Position numbers and translations under genes: made by a program. Source: Pinus tabuliformis (lineage: Eukaryota > Streptophyta > Pinopsida > Pinales > Pinaceae). Taken from it: a DNA stretch of 64,000 nt. Shown here piece by piece: positions 47,359 through 58,872 of this stretch; the first letter of the stretch is position 1; the number at the start of each line of letters is the position of its first letter. The notes beneath the pieces are model-generated. The model ran no database searches. It had not been told where the DNA came from and saw only the letters and a program-made list of their open reading frames with translations. Location of the stretch: the NCBI GenBank assembly GCA_031772625.1, contig CM062818.1, positions 1,683,174,167 through 1,683,238,166 on the forward strand, written 5' to 3'.

Positions 47359-47703
47359 GAAAGGAAATCTTTTTGGTTAGTATTTGTTTCTTTTTCCCCA
47401 CACTCATAGTACCTGCAAAACTGAAATTGATAGAACAAAACAATTTGAAACTGACTGAAATGAACTTGCTGAAATGAAATTTGCAGAATTGAAGAGGAAA
47501 GCAAGGAAATGTAGAACTTGAAGGAAAAGAATGACTAGTCTACTCTTGCTAAAATGAAATTTGTAGAATTGAAAAGGAAAGCAAGGAAATGCAGAACTGA
47601 AGGAAAAGAAAGGACTAGTCTACTTTTGCTGAAATAAACTATTAGCAGAATGTTGCAAGAAGAAAATAGAAGAAAGAAGTAATCACAGAATACTCTGACG
47701 CTT

Positions 47704-47720
47704 CCCTGGAAACGGCGCCA
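47704..47720 (-). other. Primer-binding site of the level-2 element
   Basis: On the minus strand TGGCGCCGTTTCCAGGG, the site type seen in Athila/Tat elements (a TGGCGCCGTT start). It lies five bases inside the 5' LTR. Confidence 0.85.
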
Positions 47721-47725
47721 AAAAG

Positions 47726-49850
47726 TGGTGAGCACCAGTATTGCAGCAATAATGCTGCAACTCCTAGGCTGCCTACTTTACTCTTATCAACTCGGTAGTT
47801 CGTAACAAACTTGGAAGCGATGGTGCTGTATGCACAAGTACTAGTTCTTACTGCAGGTTGTCACTTGGTCAGCTGGTGCAAGATCACTAGGAGCTCAAGC
47901 CAACTTCTATGGATTCCAGAAGAAGCTCTATATGTGATGAAAGGAAAAAGAGAGATTACTCTACAGATGTTATTCTACTTGCAGAAAGGAAGACTAAAAT
48001 GTAAAGCAAACCAAGGAGATCCTAATTAACCAACTAATCCTACTTTTGCAGAAAGCACTATGAAAACCATGGAAAGAATGCCATTACCTATTCAAGGAAG
48101 TAAACAACATCTAACTAAACTATTTATGGAAGCAAATGAGCAAAAAACATCTTTTTGGATTTTTATGTGAATTTGTCATGCATGTAATTTATTGTTTGTG
48201 AATGTGGCAGCGAATAGGTGGCATTGGAGGGTGGTTTTGGGACTTGAGAGGATGTAGGATGGTGTGGATGGGTCCTAGGAGGTCTCAGGTGGCCTCCTGG
48301 AGGCTTTTCCCAAACTCGGCCTTCAAAAGAAAACCTACAAGAAAATCTACAGGAGGACACAGGAAATCTACAGGAGGAAAAACAACGTTCTACAGGAGGC
48401 CTACAGGAGGAGGCTGAGAGCAGTTTTCGTTGTTTTGAGGGTGTGAGAGTGGGTGGAAAAGGTGGATGAGGGTTGGAATGAAGTGTTAGGGCACCTAGGG
48501 TCTACCAAGAATCATTAGGAGAGAGAAAGATGATTGGATTTGCTCAAGGAGAAAGAAAGAAATTCTATGGAAAACGCAGGAAACTAAGGCAGAATTGAGG
48601 GGAGACTTGGGCGACCTGTAGGGCATGGATAAGATGGAGGATGGGATGGCTAATAGGCTAGACTGCTGCTAGAAGATGTCTTCTACATAAACAACTGACA
48701 GTCAACCAATGAGATTAAGAAAGCAAGGAAATAAGTGCATCTAGAAAAACAGAGTTTTTGCATCAAGTAAACTATGATCTATGAAAGGAAATGTTGATAA
48801 CCATTGAAAGAAAATAAAAGCATGAAAGAAGACTGTTGAAAATAAGGAAATGATCATGATGACGAAGTTCTGAAGCAAAGCTAAACTAGACTATGAACCA
48901 ACTAGAAAGCTGCAAACACTAGAAGTCCTATGAATGAGGAAAATCTGTGTTTTTGGGGCAGAAAGAGGGTCTTTGCCTCAAATCATTGTCCCAAAGGGAG
49001 GAAGAGAGGCCAAGGCACTGTTGCTAGCCTTTTGAATCTTTTCTTTATCACTACTTAATCTGCTATAGAAAGCACAAATGGAAGCAAACTACTAAATCAT
49101 CAAAAGCAACCTATTCTTAACCATAAAAGAAATGCATCTAATAGCAACCTAATCTACAAACTGAAATGAAACATACAAATACAAGTAAAGAGGAGCTTGG
49201 CTTCTTGGATTGGGCCCTAACCCAAGAGCTTCAACCCTCTGAGGTAACTCAGTGCTAACTCAAAAAGGATTCCATCTTTATTCTCAAAACAATAACAAGA
49301 TTACATGAATTGTCAAGATAATAAGCTCGAAGTTGAGCAGAGTTTACATAAGCAAAACTGCAGCAAAAATCCAACAAAAATCCGACCCTAGTGAGGCCCT
49401 AGGCCTCTATACTTATACAAATGAAGCTACCAACATCTTCCTTAAAATCAGGGAGGCTTGGCTCCCAAAACTCGAGATAATCATCAGTTATCCTCCACTT
49501 GCTTGGCTGCCTGCTAATGCATGACTTGGCTGCTTGTACTCTGAGCTAAATGAAGGGGAATTCGAAGTGAGGAGTAATAAATGAGGGGGATTCCCTCCTA
49601 TAAGTCCTCTCCTTTGTCCACTTCGAGTTATTGCTGCCATTTGTCCACTGGATCCTTGACTTTGACCACAAAATTCATCAATAATCTGCATTAAACACAT
49701 ATTAGACCACATGGCATCATAATTAACTCAACTCACTCTATAAGCATAAATATAATTAGAAAATCATACAATAAGTTGACAGAATGGCTGATTTGACTAG
49801 GTTGGGAGGTAAAATGAGCCCATATAATTACCCATTTATGAGGCTCATCA
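47726..49850 (-). repeat. 5' LTR of the level-2 element
   Basis: 2125 bp matching 17213-19347. The CTACAGGAGG cluster recurs at 48334-48413. Confidence 0.95.
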
Positions 49851-50027
49851 CAAGCACATCGAGATTCACATGCATTACATCCGCGAGCTGATCCGTGACC
49901 GATTCATATCACTACAGCACTGCCCCACTGAGCAGCAGGTTGCAGACAGCTTCACCAAGTCTTTCACTGAAAAGAAATTTTCAGAACTGAGAGTTATGCT
50001 TGGAGCGGGGGAGACAGCTGAGTAGGC
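49851..50027 (+). pseudogene. Copia pol C-terminal end (level 1)
   Basis: The final segment of copia pol, starting CACATCGAGATTCAC after the shared target bases. It encodes IEIHMHYIRELIRDRFISLQ followed by ADSFTKSFTEKKF, the typical end of plant copia RNase H/pol. It ends in a TAG. It is separated from the rest of pol (up to 17212) by the level-2 nest. Confidence 0.9.
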
Positions 50028-50060
50028 CCTTCTGGCCACTTAGCCCTTTTTTCCTCTTTT

Positions 50061-50084
50061 GGGTGGGGGGGGGGTGGGGGTGGG
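50061..50084 (+). other. G-rich tract, potential G-quadruplex
   Basis: Runs of GGG, a long G-stretch, GGGGG and GGG separated by single T residues, between the copia pol end and its polypurine tract. At least four G-tracts on the RNA-sense strand could stack into a quadruplex. Confidence 0.6.
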
Positions 50085-50197
50085 TTCCCATGAGGTTTTC
50101 CCTCTTTCTTCATTTTATGAGGATCTTTTATTTATTGTACCTAAGTACCTAACATGGCATCTTGGCCAGGACTCAGTTTAGATAAGTGAGTTAGGAT

Positions 50198-50207
50198 GAA
50201 GGGGGGG
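50198..50207 (+). other. Polypurine tract of the level-1 copia
   Basis: GAAGGGGGGG directly precedes the 3' LTR at 50208. Confidence 0.9.
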
Positions 50208-50857
50208 TGTTGGAATATAATCCTAACATCTACATTTATTTTTTAGCCTAAGTATCCTTGACTTAGCCACATGCACTAAAAATCATGTTCACACTTGGTT
50301 TTTGGTAAACTAGCTCGGTGGACCAACTTTCCCTTGTTTTTTGTCTTTAAAGGCTTAATATTATGGAAATATTGGTCCAACCACTTTCCTAAACCATTTA
50401 GACATCTAAGTGCATGTTCACACCTAACCACACCTCATCCACTTGAGTTATTTGAGGATTGGCACCCCACATGAAGATTCCCCCTTAAATCAAGGGATTT
50501 GGTCCCCTGGACCATTTTAGCATGTTTTAAAGTTGCCTTCCTTGGGAAATGCACCCCTCCTCATGCTTTCCTTGTCGCTTATATTTGGCATAGGTTGTCT
50601 TGAGTCATTGTTGCTATTTTAGGCTTTTCTTAGCCTTTTCTAGTTTTTTACTAGTTTTCTAGATTCGACAATTTCTATATAACCACCTCCCTTTGGGATT
50701 AGAGGTTTGGTTGCTCATGTATTACTATTGTTCATTAATTTAATACACTAATTTTATGGATAAAATTCTTTCTCTCCTCTCTTGAATATCAACAAATTAC
50801 TTGTGTTTAATTTAACTAGAATTCTAGATCTATCGGAGTTTCTGCAGGAATTCTACA
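50208..50857 (+). repeat. Copia 3' LTR (level 1)
   Basis: 650 bp matching 12556-13226, from TGTTGGAATATAATCC to GAATTCTACA. The flank AACTT follows. Confidence 0.95.
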
Positions 50858-51350
50858 AACTTAGTGTCAGACCAAGAAGTCACTAGTGGTCGAGCTGAGG
50901 GCTTCCAAATAAAACGCATGTTCCGACTCTAAGTCAGAACCCAACAAGGGGAATGACAAAGGAAATCATATCATTGACGCAGAGCCCAGTTCCACCATGG
51001 CCACCACCAATATCTAGAAGAATGAGCCTGAAGATCTAGAAGAGATGTAACACCTCTTTCACTCATAGATATGGGTGAAGGGTTCTCCGTTGTAGTTCAT
51101 TGTCGACAGTGGGAGACAAAATAACCTCATTTCATAAGAGGTCGTGAAGTGTCTAGACCTAACAACTACATCACATCTGTAACCGTACACCATCGGATGG
51201 CTTCACCAAGGATTAGATATCTGCATCATCTAGGATGGTCGCCTTCCCTATAGAATCAAGCCCTTCACGAATGAGGTACTGCGTGATGTTTCTCCTCTTG
51301 AATTTGGTGATGTATTACTAGGACAACCACACTTGTGGAAGCGACATACA
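50858..51350 (+). mobile_element. Level-0 gypsy fossil, protease region
   Basis: Plus-strand gypsy sequence resumes after the copia 3' LTR. A degraded aspartic-protease region is recognisable near 51.09-51.35 kb, with an IVDSG-like core and, further on, a VLLGQPHLWKRH segment typical of chromovirus proteases. It stops at about 51.35 kb, where minus-strand copia sequence begins. It is heavily broken. Confidence 0.65.
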
Positions 51351-53241
51351 GCTCATCGATGTCTCGGCTCTGCACCTTCTCTGCTTTTGTGCTTAAAATA
51401 GCACAATATTCTACATCCAATTTGTATAATTTCTTCACTCGAACCCCGATCCCCTTCATTTTTCCTAAGGCTACGTGATGAAGGAAAGCCTTTCCTTTTC
51501 TAAATATCACATCGTAGCCACGGTCCTCCAACATAGCAACTGAAACCAAATTCTTCTTCAGACCCGAAACATACATGACATCTTTTAATGTGAGAGGAGA
51601 ACCAAACTCCCTCTGAAAAGTAATAGTACCGATGTTGGTCGCATTATACCTTCCATCATCTCCCATTTTGATGTGCATCTGGAGGTCCTTATCCTCCAAG
51701 TCACTGAAGAATTCTTTTTTGTCGTTCATATGGAATGAGGCTCCACTATCTAGATACCACACACTACCCATCACCAATGTCACCATGCAAGCGATGAGGG
51801 TGAAATCCAACTCGAATTATGAAGCAAGATCTTCATATGCACTCCTCTTGAGGGATTATTTCTGACCTTCTTGTGCAGACACTTCATGGCATAGTGTCCC
51901 AACTCATAATGGTGAAAACATTTAATCTTCAACAAGTCCTTCTTATTGTCACTCTGACTAGAATCTAATTTGGAATGGGATGACTTCCTTTTCCCTTTCT
52001 TCACTTTTCCAGCAAAGGCACAATTCTCCTCATCATCATGCTTAGATGAATATCCATCTCTGGTGTTCCACCAAATCTCTTCTTGCATCAATTCAGACGA
52101 TAAATTCTCCCACTCTGGTAGCTTCTCCCTTCCATTTACTGAGTCCTGGTCGTTGTGCCAGCTCTTGGGAAGGCCTGAAGTGTTTGGCTGACTATAAAAT
52201 CTTCAACAACTGTAATAACAACACTTACAAGCTCATTCCGACATTGGGTGAACTTGGTTAAGTACTTTGGTATTGTGTCGCCCTTCTCCATCTTGTTTTT
52301 TCTAAGATTTTCCTTCAGTGCCAGCTTCCTATGGTTAATTTTGTTTTGAAATAGATTTATCAAGGCCTTCGACATTTCATATGGAGTCTCCTTACCATGG
52401 AGGTTTGAGACAATATGATCTCAAACTCCTTCTACAAAAATCCATCTTGCCTTTGCAATACATTTTCTCCGCTCTGCCAGATCTTGAGCATCAGTTACTA
52501 GAGGCTTAGGAATATATTTATCTATGAATTACTTATGACCGTTGTCTTCCAACACTACCTCCATCCTATCCTTCTAAGAAATAGATTTCATCTACAAAAT
52601 AAAAAATCATATTCTCCTCTTCTAGAGTGATTTCTGCTCTGATACCATATAATTGCTATTTGTAATTTACTAAAACAATAGAATTGAATCCACTATACTC
52701 ATCAGCGAAAAAAATTAATCGATCGCGAAATCACAAAGCATACAAGAAAAATAATTCAATCAACACATTACACAATGATTTCCCGGGGAAAGCCACAGCT
52801 AAAAACCCTTGCTATATGTATATTGCATTAGTAAAAAAATATGATAATATTACAATGCTTTGCTCAAGCCTGAGCATCCTCTGCACTATCTCTAGCAGTC
52901 TCATTACCTCCTGGACAAGCCCAGGCCAATATTTAACCAATTTATCACTTGCCCAAGTCCCTATTTCCTTGTGTTGTTTCTAGGGAATTAGCCCCCTATT
53001 AATTAGGGAAATTTCTCAAAGGAATTGGGCAATCAATCATAGGCCTTCCTCTTATTGCATGCATGACCTTTACAATTCAGATGATTATACAACTGATAGT
53101 ACATTGTCCATGAACTCTAATATCAATTGGGTAACTCTAAGATGTGACATGCATGAGTTATTTATGAGTGAATCATAATTTAACTTGTTGATCATTGTAG
53201 GCAACGCCACACTACTAGACCTCCCACTAGTTCCCCCAACA
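51345..53241 (-). mobile_element. Second Ty1/copia fossil: 5' LTR, gag and protease only
   Basis: Minus strand, right to left: a probable 5' LTR (52654-53241), primer site TGGTATCAGAGC (52636-52647), gag (about 51.85-52.4 kb; YLTKFTQCRNELVSV and a knuckle CFHHYELGHYAMKC), then protease (WYLDSGASFHM near 51.76 kb) and a gag-pre-integrase stretch. The rest of pol is missing where it meets level-0 gypsy sequence near 51.35 kb. It is a broken, truncated copy unrelated in sequence to the level-1 copia. Confidence 0.82.
52654..53241 (-). repeat. Probable 5' LTR of the second copia element
   Basis: On the minus strand it begins TGTTGGGGGAACTAG and ends CAAATAGCA, six bases before the primer site. 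The TG...CA ends and the TGTTGG start fit copia. There is no second copy in the window to confirm the borders. Confidence 0.55.
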
Positions 53242-53380
53242 ATTGGAACTAGTTTATCTGACTTTAAATCATTTAAACTGGGTTAATTAATTACAAATCA
53301 AAATAAACTCAACTAGGGATCCTATGAAGTAGGAGAAACTAGACATGACTCAAGTTAAACCCTCAACTCAAATGAAAAAA

Positions 53381-54081
53381 ACCCGAAATAAACATCCCAA
53401 CATACCATGACATCCGCAAAAAGGTAAAGCTAGGTTGAAAACCACTGTCATAACCTGGAAAAACCATGCCACTAACAACAAGTGAACCATACACCAACAT
53501 GCAAAATCATTCATGTCCAAACTAGCTAGGAAATCACACATGCAAAAGGTTACCTACAAGTATTCCTGCTAAAGCTCCCTAATCCTGCTTTCCTTTCCTT
53601 GATCCTTGCTTGCTTTTCCTTTCCTTTGCTCCAAAACTAGAGTGCTCCAAGAAAAATCTAACCAAGCGTGATAGAGAGAGAGAGAGAGATAATAATGAGA
53701 GAGATCCAAACTTAAACTGAAAAAAAGGATATCAAAAGCTTTCTGACTGATCCTCATAAGCCTTTTTATGAATGAGGCCTCTATTTTCTTCATTTTCCAT
53801 TATTTTCCTTCAATTTCCTCCTCATATGCAACCTGTGACTTTTCACCTTCCTTTTCTCCTAATTTCCTTTATTTTCATAAATAAATGTGCCAAAATTCCT
53901 TTTTTTCTTTTAATGCCTTTTCCTTAGCCTTTTCCAATTTTCCCTAGCCAAAACACACATCCAGTGATGCCCACTAGGATATATTTGCCCAACATTCAGC
54001 TTGGAATAAGTGTCCCTTGCCCGTGGTCATATTTTTCCTTTATTCACTTTATTACATGAATGTTTCACTAGGGATGTTACA
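53381..54081 (-). repeat. Partial second copy of the left-edge LTR
   Basis: It matches about 2041-2744, including the GA microsatellite (near 53671-53691) and the terminal GTTACA. Only the 5' third of the LTR in element direction is present, with no interior next to it, so it is a truncated LTR remnant. Confidence 0.8.
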
Positions 54082-55130
54082 AGAAAATGCCTCAAAGTAA
54101 TGGTGAAGAAACTATGAGGCATCCAACCTTGTTTTGGGCTTTGTTATCTCTTGACCAGTTTTTGTGAGATCGTTGTAGCCTAAGGGTGGAGGTGGTTTAA
54201 TCTCTAGGTAGCCCTGGTTGTTTAGGTATTGAGATCCCACATTCATTCTTGGAATATGGCATTGGTGTGATTGGCTGAAAGAAAGATTTGGTTCAACCCA
54301 ATCTATGGTCGGGTGGTATGTGGAAGTCCCTAACTTGGTTGGTTTTTGCAAAAGTTAACCATAGCTATTTCCTATGGTAATCTATGAGCACTTGTACTTG
54401 TTATTATTATTATTTGACGAATATTATATCATGGTTAATATTTTGGTTATTTTCTAGTTATAAGTGTGGTTCTATAATGTGCTCCAGCTACGGCTTTGTT
54501 AAAGATTTGATAAGTATGTTATGTTTAATGAATGCATGATATATAAAGTGTTGTTGTGGAAATTATGAGAGGGCATAAGACCCTCTTGGTGATTCTCAAA
54601 CATGGTTTAGACTCTGATGATCATATATGCTTTCATGACCTATAGTTTACATGTTTACCATATGTTTGACGAAATGGTTGTCATGGTTAGGCATGGTTAG
54701 GTCAAGTTTTTATTTACGTTTGATTGAATGGCTTTGTCATCATGTCATTTATGATTCTGGAAAGTCTCAGGAAATTATGGGTAGTGATATGGAGGCAGGC
54801 CTGAAAAGGTGGCACTGATCCTAGGAATTGCATCCGTTTTCTTCCAGTTTTGGCCAATTGATTTTAAATTAACAACTAAATTAAGGATTTTTGATAAACA
54901 AAGTGAGGGGATGGGTCTGCCCTGGCCCAGAAACAAGTAGCTATGTGCTTCAGACTCTCTAATAAATAAATAAAAACATTCATTCTCTTTCGTCTTGCTA
55001 GATGAGCAAATAAATGTAAATGGTATAAATTTACTAGGTTAAAACGCCATTCACACGTGAAATATGACTGGGTAATGTGTAGCATCCCATGCCATTTGTA
55101 TTCCAGTTAGGATATTTTCACCCCTTCCTT
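54082..55130. other. Unassigned AT-rich tract
   Basis: No gene, RNA or recognisable repeat is seen. Short open frames lack family features. Confidence 0.4.
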
Positions 55131-58100
55131 CTAGTTTCTGTCTTTGAACTCGGCTTTCAGGAAAAATGGGACATCAATCCCAGTTAGAACGTGACTTCTG
55201 AAAACTTTTTCCCCATCCGTAGGTAGAGTTGTAACCTCTACAATTAGTTCCTCTGTGACCAGGAATGAAAGCCATCCTACCTCCACATGTTGTCCATCAA
55301 ACTCCTGGGTGAATGCTCGAACCACAACGTTATGGTAATTAGTGCATCGTTGGAAAAATTCTTGCCACCCAGCCCGCTGGAATTGCTACTAAATATCTGG
55401 GTAAATATCCAGGAGGTCGGGACCTTTAGTTTCATTTTTTTTAAGCTTCCCACTTTTCCCCATTATCACTATAGTTTAGAGATTATGCACATGAGAGAAC
55501 AAGATCCGATGTTGTATCTCTACTGAGTAGTTTGAAATGAATAGCTCTCCAGCGATAAAGCTAACAAAACTTACAAATGAAATAGTGAAAATACTATGTG
55601 GGAAAAACAATGATCTTTTTCAGGTAGAATAACTAATTAACAGGTGAAATAATGTTTTAACCCTTCGATAATTACAAAACCACATCATACCTCTTCGGCG
55701 GCGGAAAAACTTTTCAACACATACCTTTCACTTTCATATTTTTCGTGGCATGACCAGGCAATGATTATTTTGTTGTTGATGTGTAGTGTGTCAGCGCGTT
55801 TCAAAAATCAAAATTCAAATTTTAATTTTGGCACTGATACTGTCGTTATCAGCCAATACCTGATAATGTTGACACCCCCATTGTTAGTGTATTCCTCCAA
55901 TAACTTTATGAACTCAAAAAAACGTTGATAGTCCCATTATCATCATTTCTCCTATTTATTACAATTTTATTTTCTTTCGCTAACACTATAATTGTCAATG
56001 TTTCTTAAACAATTTCAAACTCAAAACAAAATGTGATAACACCTAGCTCCACAGGGATGTTGTCGGTCATTGATGGCAGCAAGAACCCCACAAACAAGAG
56101 GCCTACTTATTACAAAAAATCTTGCTAAAAGCAATACTCTGACTCACTCTAAATAAAGAAAAACCATCTTTCTAAAATATGTTCTTTTTACAGACTCTGG
56201 GATTTTTAAAACAAAAACATAATTGCTACAAAAAAAATTAATCTTTGATCAACATCATCATAACCATAGGGCCTTCTCCCCAGGTCTCAATTTCCACATA
56301 ATGCTCATCCACACCTGCAAGTACTTTAAAAAATACGGATATTTACAATGAAATTTGAAACATTCTTTGTTCAAGAAATGTAATGTTTTAGGAAATGTCC
56401 ATTGACTGGACCTCCCAGCAGCAACACTCCTTCCAAATATTCTAAAATGAATATGTTCTTACCACGGAAAGTTGTAATTCTGTATGGACCTTTCTAGATG
56501 TTTTCAAACTTCCCATGCTTACCTTTATCCTCAATGCGAGCATCCCACTTCAAAACTAGGTCTAGGCACTTAAAATCATATTCTTTTGCCTTTTTATAAA
56601 AAAAAATCTTGATTTGATTCTGAACTTCTTGAGACTTTTCATACACCTTCTCTCTATCCTCTTGTACCTCTATTAACTAATTTATCCTCCTTTGCATATG
56701 ATTCGGTTCTTCTCCTAATTCCTGTAAATATCTCATAACATGGATTCCAATTGAAACTGGGAATGTTGCATCAACATTGTATACTAACTGAAAAGGGATA
56801 GTACCTATTGACCTTTTAGTACTAATCCTGTCTACCCACAAAGAAAACTTAAGTTTTGTATGCTAAGCCTTTTTGTTGTCTTCTAGGTACTCATCACATA
56901 ATTTTATTAGTCTTTTGGATTTGAAACACTATGCATTATCAGTAATAATTATTTTTGGACTACCAAACCTAGAAAGAATGTTTTCTAAAAATTGAATAAC
57001 AACAAGATCAGTAGCTTGCCTGCTTGGAAGTGCCTCAATCCATTTGGTAAAGTAATATGTTCCTGTTAAGATCCATATGTGTTGTGCTGAGGATGTTGGA
57101 TGAATTTCTCCTATGAAGTCAAGGCCCCATTGCTGAAATGTTGATTCCACTGCTGAAATGTTGATTCCACATAAATGGGTTTCAAAGGTAGAGACATTAA
57201 TTTTGCTTTGCCTTCAAATAAATAACATTTATGGCAAGCTACAACTTCCTTTCTGACATCAGAAAAAACCGTAGGCTAGTAGAATCTTGCTCTCAAAATC
57301 TTATCAACAGTAGCCTTCTAGTAATGATGTCCTCCACAGGCTCCTTCATGAAATTCTTTGATCATTGTTTTGGCTTCATCTTCTAATAGGAAGTTCAATA
57401 AGATGCCTTGTGGGTCTTTCCAAAATAGATAACCATCTAGAAGACAATATTTGATAGATTTTAGCCTTAAAAATCGGGCCCGAGCTTTATTTGTCCCCAG
57501 TGGAACTTGTAGATTCTATAGTATGTAAATGACATCAGTATACCATGCACAATTTCTGAAACGGTCATCCACTTTAACCATTGACTCATCCTCTAGAAAA
57601 TATGATAATTCCATAATTGAATTCACATCAAAAGTATCAAGATTTGTTTCAGTCATTAGCCTAGCTAAACCCTGTCCTTTGATTAATTTGGTAGGCTTAA
57701 TTTCCAAATCAAATTCTAACATCTTAGAAATCCACTTCCCCCTCCTGCCATCACTATCAGGCTGGATCAAAATACTTTTTATTGCAACATCTGGTACATA
57801 GGCAATCACGTGAGAATGCAGTATAAAGACCCTAAAATATTTAAGTGATTTAATCAATACATATGCATGTTTGTCCATTATGTTGTATTTTAGTTCAACA
57901 TCTCTCAATGCCCTACTAAAAAATGAAATGGGTTGTTCTTGACCTTCCCCATTCTTCTGAAGTAAAACACCAGAGATAGTGTGCTCGGAAGAAAATGAAA
58001 AAATTACAAAATCTTTAGAGAAATTTGGACTAGTGAGTAAAGGAGCTTGACCTAAAGCCTTTTTGATATCACTAAAGGATGCCTTAGCTTGTTCAGTCCA

Positions 58101-58872
58101 TTTAATCTCATTTCCTTTCTTAAGCATGTTTGACATTACCTTCAAAATCTCTACAAAATTTGGGATAAATCTTTGCAGAAAATTTACCTTACCTAGAAAT
58201 GACTGCACTTCTTTCTTGTTTCTTGGATGTTCAATATTTTGTATTGTTGTCACTCGGCTGGGATCTATCTGAATGCCCTCCTTTGATACTATGTGACCCA
58301 ACAACTTTCCCTCCTTCACAACAAAATGGATTATTTATTTATTATTTTTATTTTAAAAGAAACTCTGAACTTCCTGCACTTAGTGAAGATTGTCCTCAAA
58401 TGTTTTAAATGAGAAAATTCAGATTTTGAAAAGATAGTTATATCATCTAGATAAATTACAACAAACTTATCTCTTTCATCAACAAAAGTGATATCCATCG
58501 CTCTTTGGAAGGTGGCTCCGACATTCATGAGTCTGAATGGAATTTTTGAATACATAAATGTGCCCCATGGCATGGTGAAAGTAGTCTTGTCCTAATCTTT
58601 TGGATTAACCAAGATATAATTATATCCATAAAACTCGTCCAACATGGAAATCCTTTCTGAGCCAACCACTTTTTGTAGAATGTGATCCATTTTTGGTAAA
58701 GGATAATTATCCTTCAATGAGACTTTATTTAAATTTCTGAAAATCCACACAAGGTGAATTTCCCCACTCTTTTTCCTGATTGTTACAAAGTTTTCTATCC
58801 AATTTGAAAATCTTAGTGGGATGATGATTTTTGCAGCAAACTATCTCTTCACCTCTTTTTCAATCAGCGACA
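55131..58872 (-). mobile_element. Ty3/gypsy pol remnant with accessory-ORF fragment
   Basis: Minus strand, right to left: reverse transcriptase (about 58.3-58.87 kb; MPWGTFMYSKIPFRLMN, VVIYLDDITIFSK), RNase H (about 57.5-58.3 kb; VQSFLGKVNFLQRFIPNF), integrase (about 56.9-57.4 kb; WGLDFIGEIHPTSS) and its C-terminal part to about 56.3 kb. A short accessory-type fragment follows (55131-55325; LVTEELIVEVTTLP, DGEKVF). The pol-then-accessory order is the same as in the level-2 element, so it is probably an Athila/Tat relative. Gag, protease and both LTRs are absent. It is old and broken in many places. Confidence 0.75.

Larger units (their letters stand above)
17213..49850 (-). mobile_element. 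Level-2 Athila/Tat-like Ty3/gypsy fossil (14.4 kb of own sequence)
   Basis: Minus-strand element with LTRs at 17213-19347 and 47726-49850, ends TGGTGAGC...GCTCATCA. It is flanked by CAAGA on the left and CAAGC on the right, and sits in the copia RNase H/pol tail. Order in element direction: 5' LTR, TGGCGCC primer site, gag (46204-47358), the level-3 insert, protease, reverse transcriptase, RNase H, integrase, a tandem repeat, a non-coding spacer, an accessory ORF, a polypurine tract and the 3' LTR. The primer site and the extra ORF behind integrase fit the Athila/Tat group. LTR identity is roughly 94-95% by eye. It is broken, with perhaps five to ten breaks, although gag and much of pol remain readable. 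Confidence 0.9.
12556..50857 (+). mobile_element. Level-1 Ty1/copia fossil, split by a 32.6 kb nested insertion
   Basis: A copia element with paired LTRs (12556-13226 and 50208-50857), primer site, gag, protease, integrase, reverse transcriptase and RNase H in copia order, and a polypurine tract. Its own sequence is 12556-17212 plus 49851-50857, about 5.66 kb, a normal copia length. Flanks are AACTG on the left and AACTT on the right, a 5-bp target duplication with one difference. LTR identity is roughly 93-94% by eye, so the insertion is probably a few million years old or more. The coding part is broken in several places. It sits in the level-0 gypsy gag and hosts the level-2 element. Confidence 0.92.
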
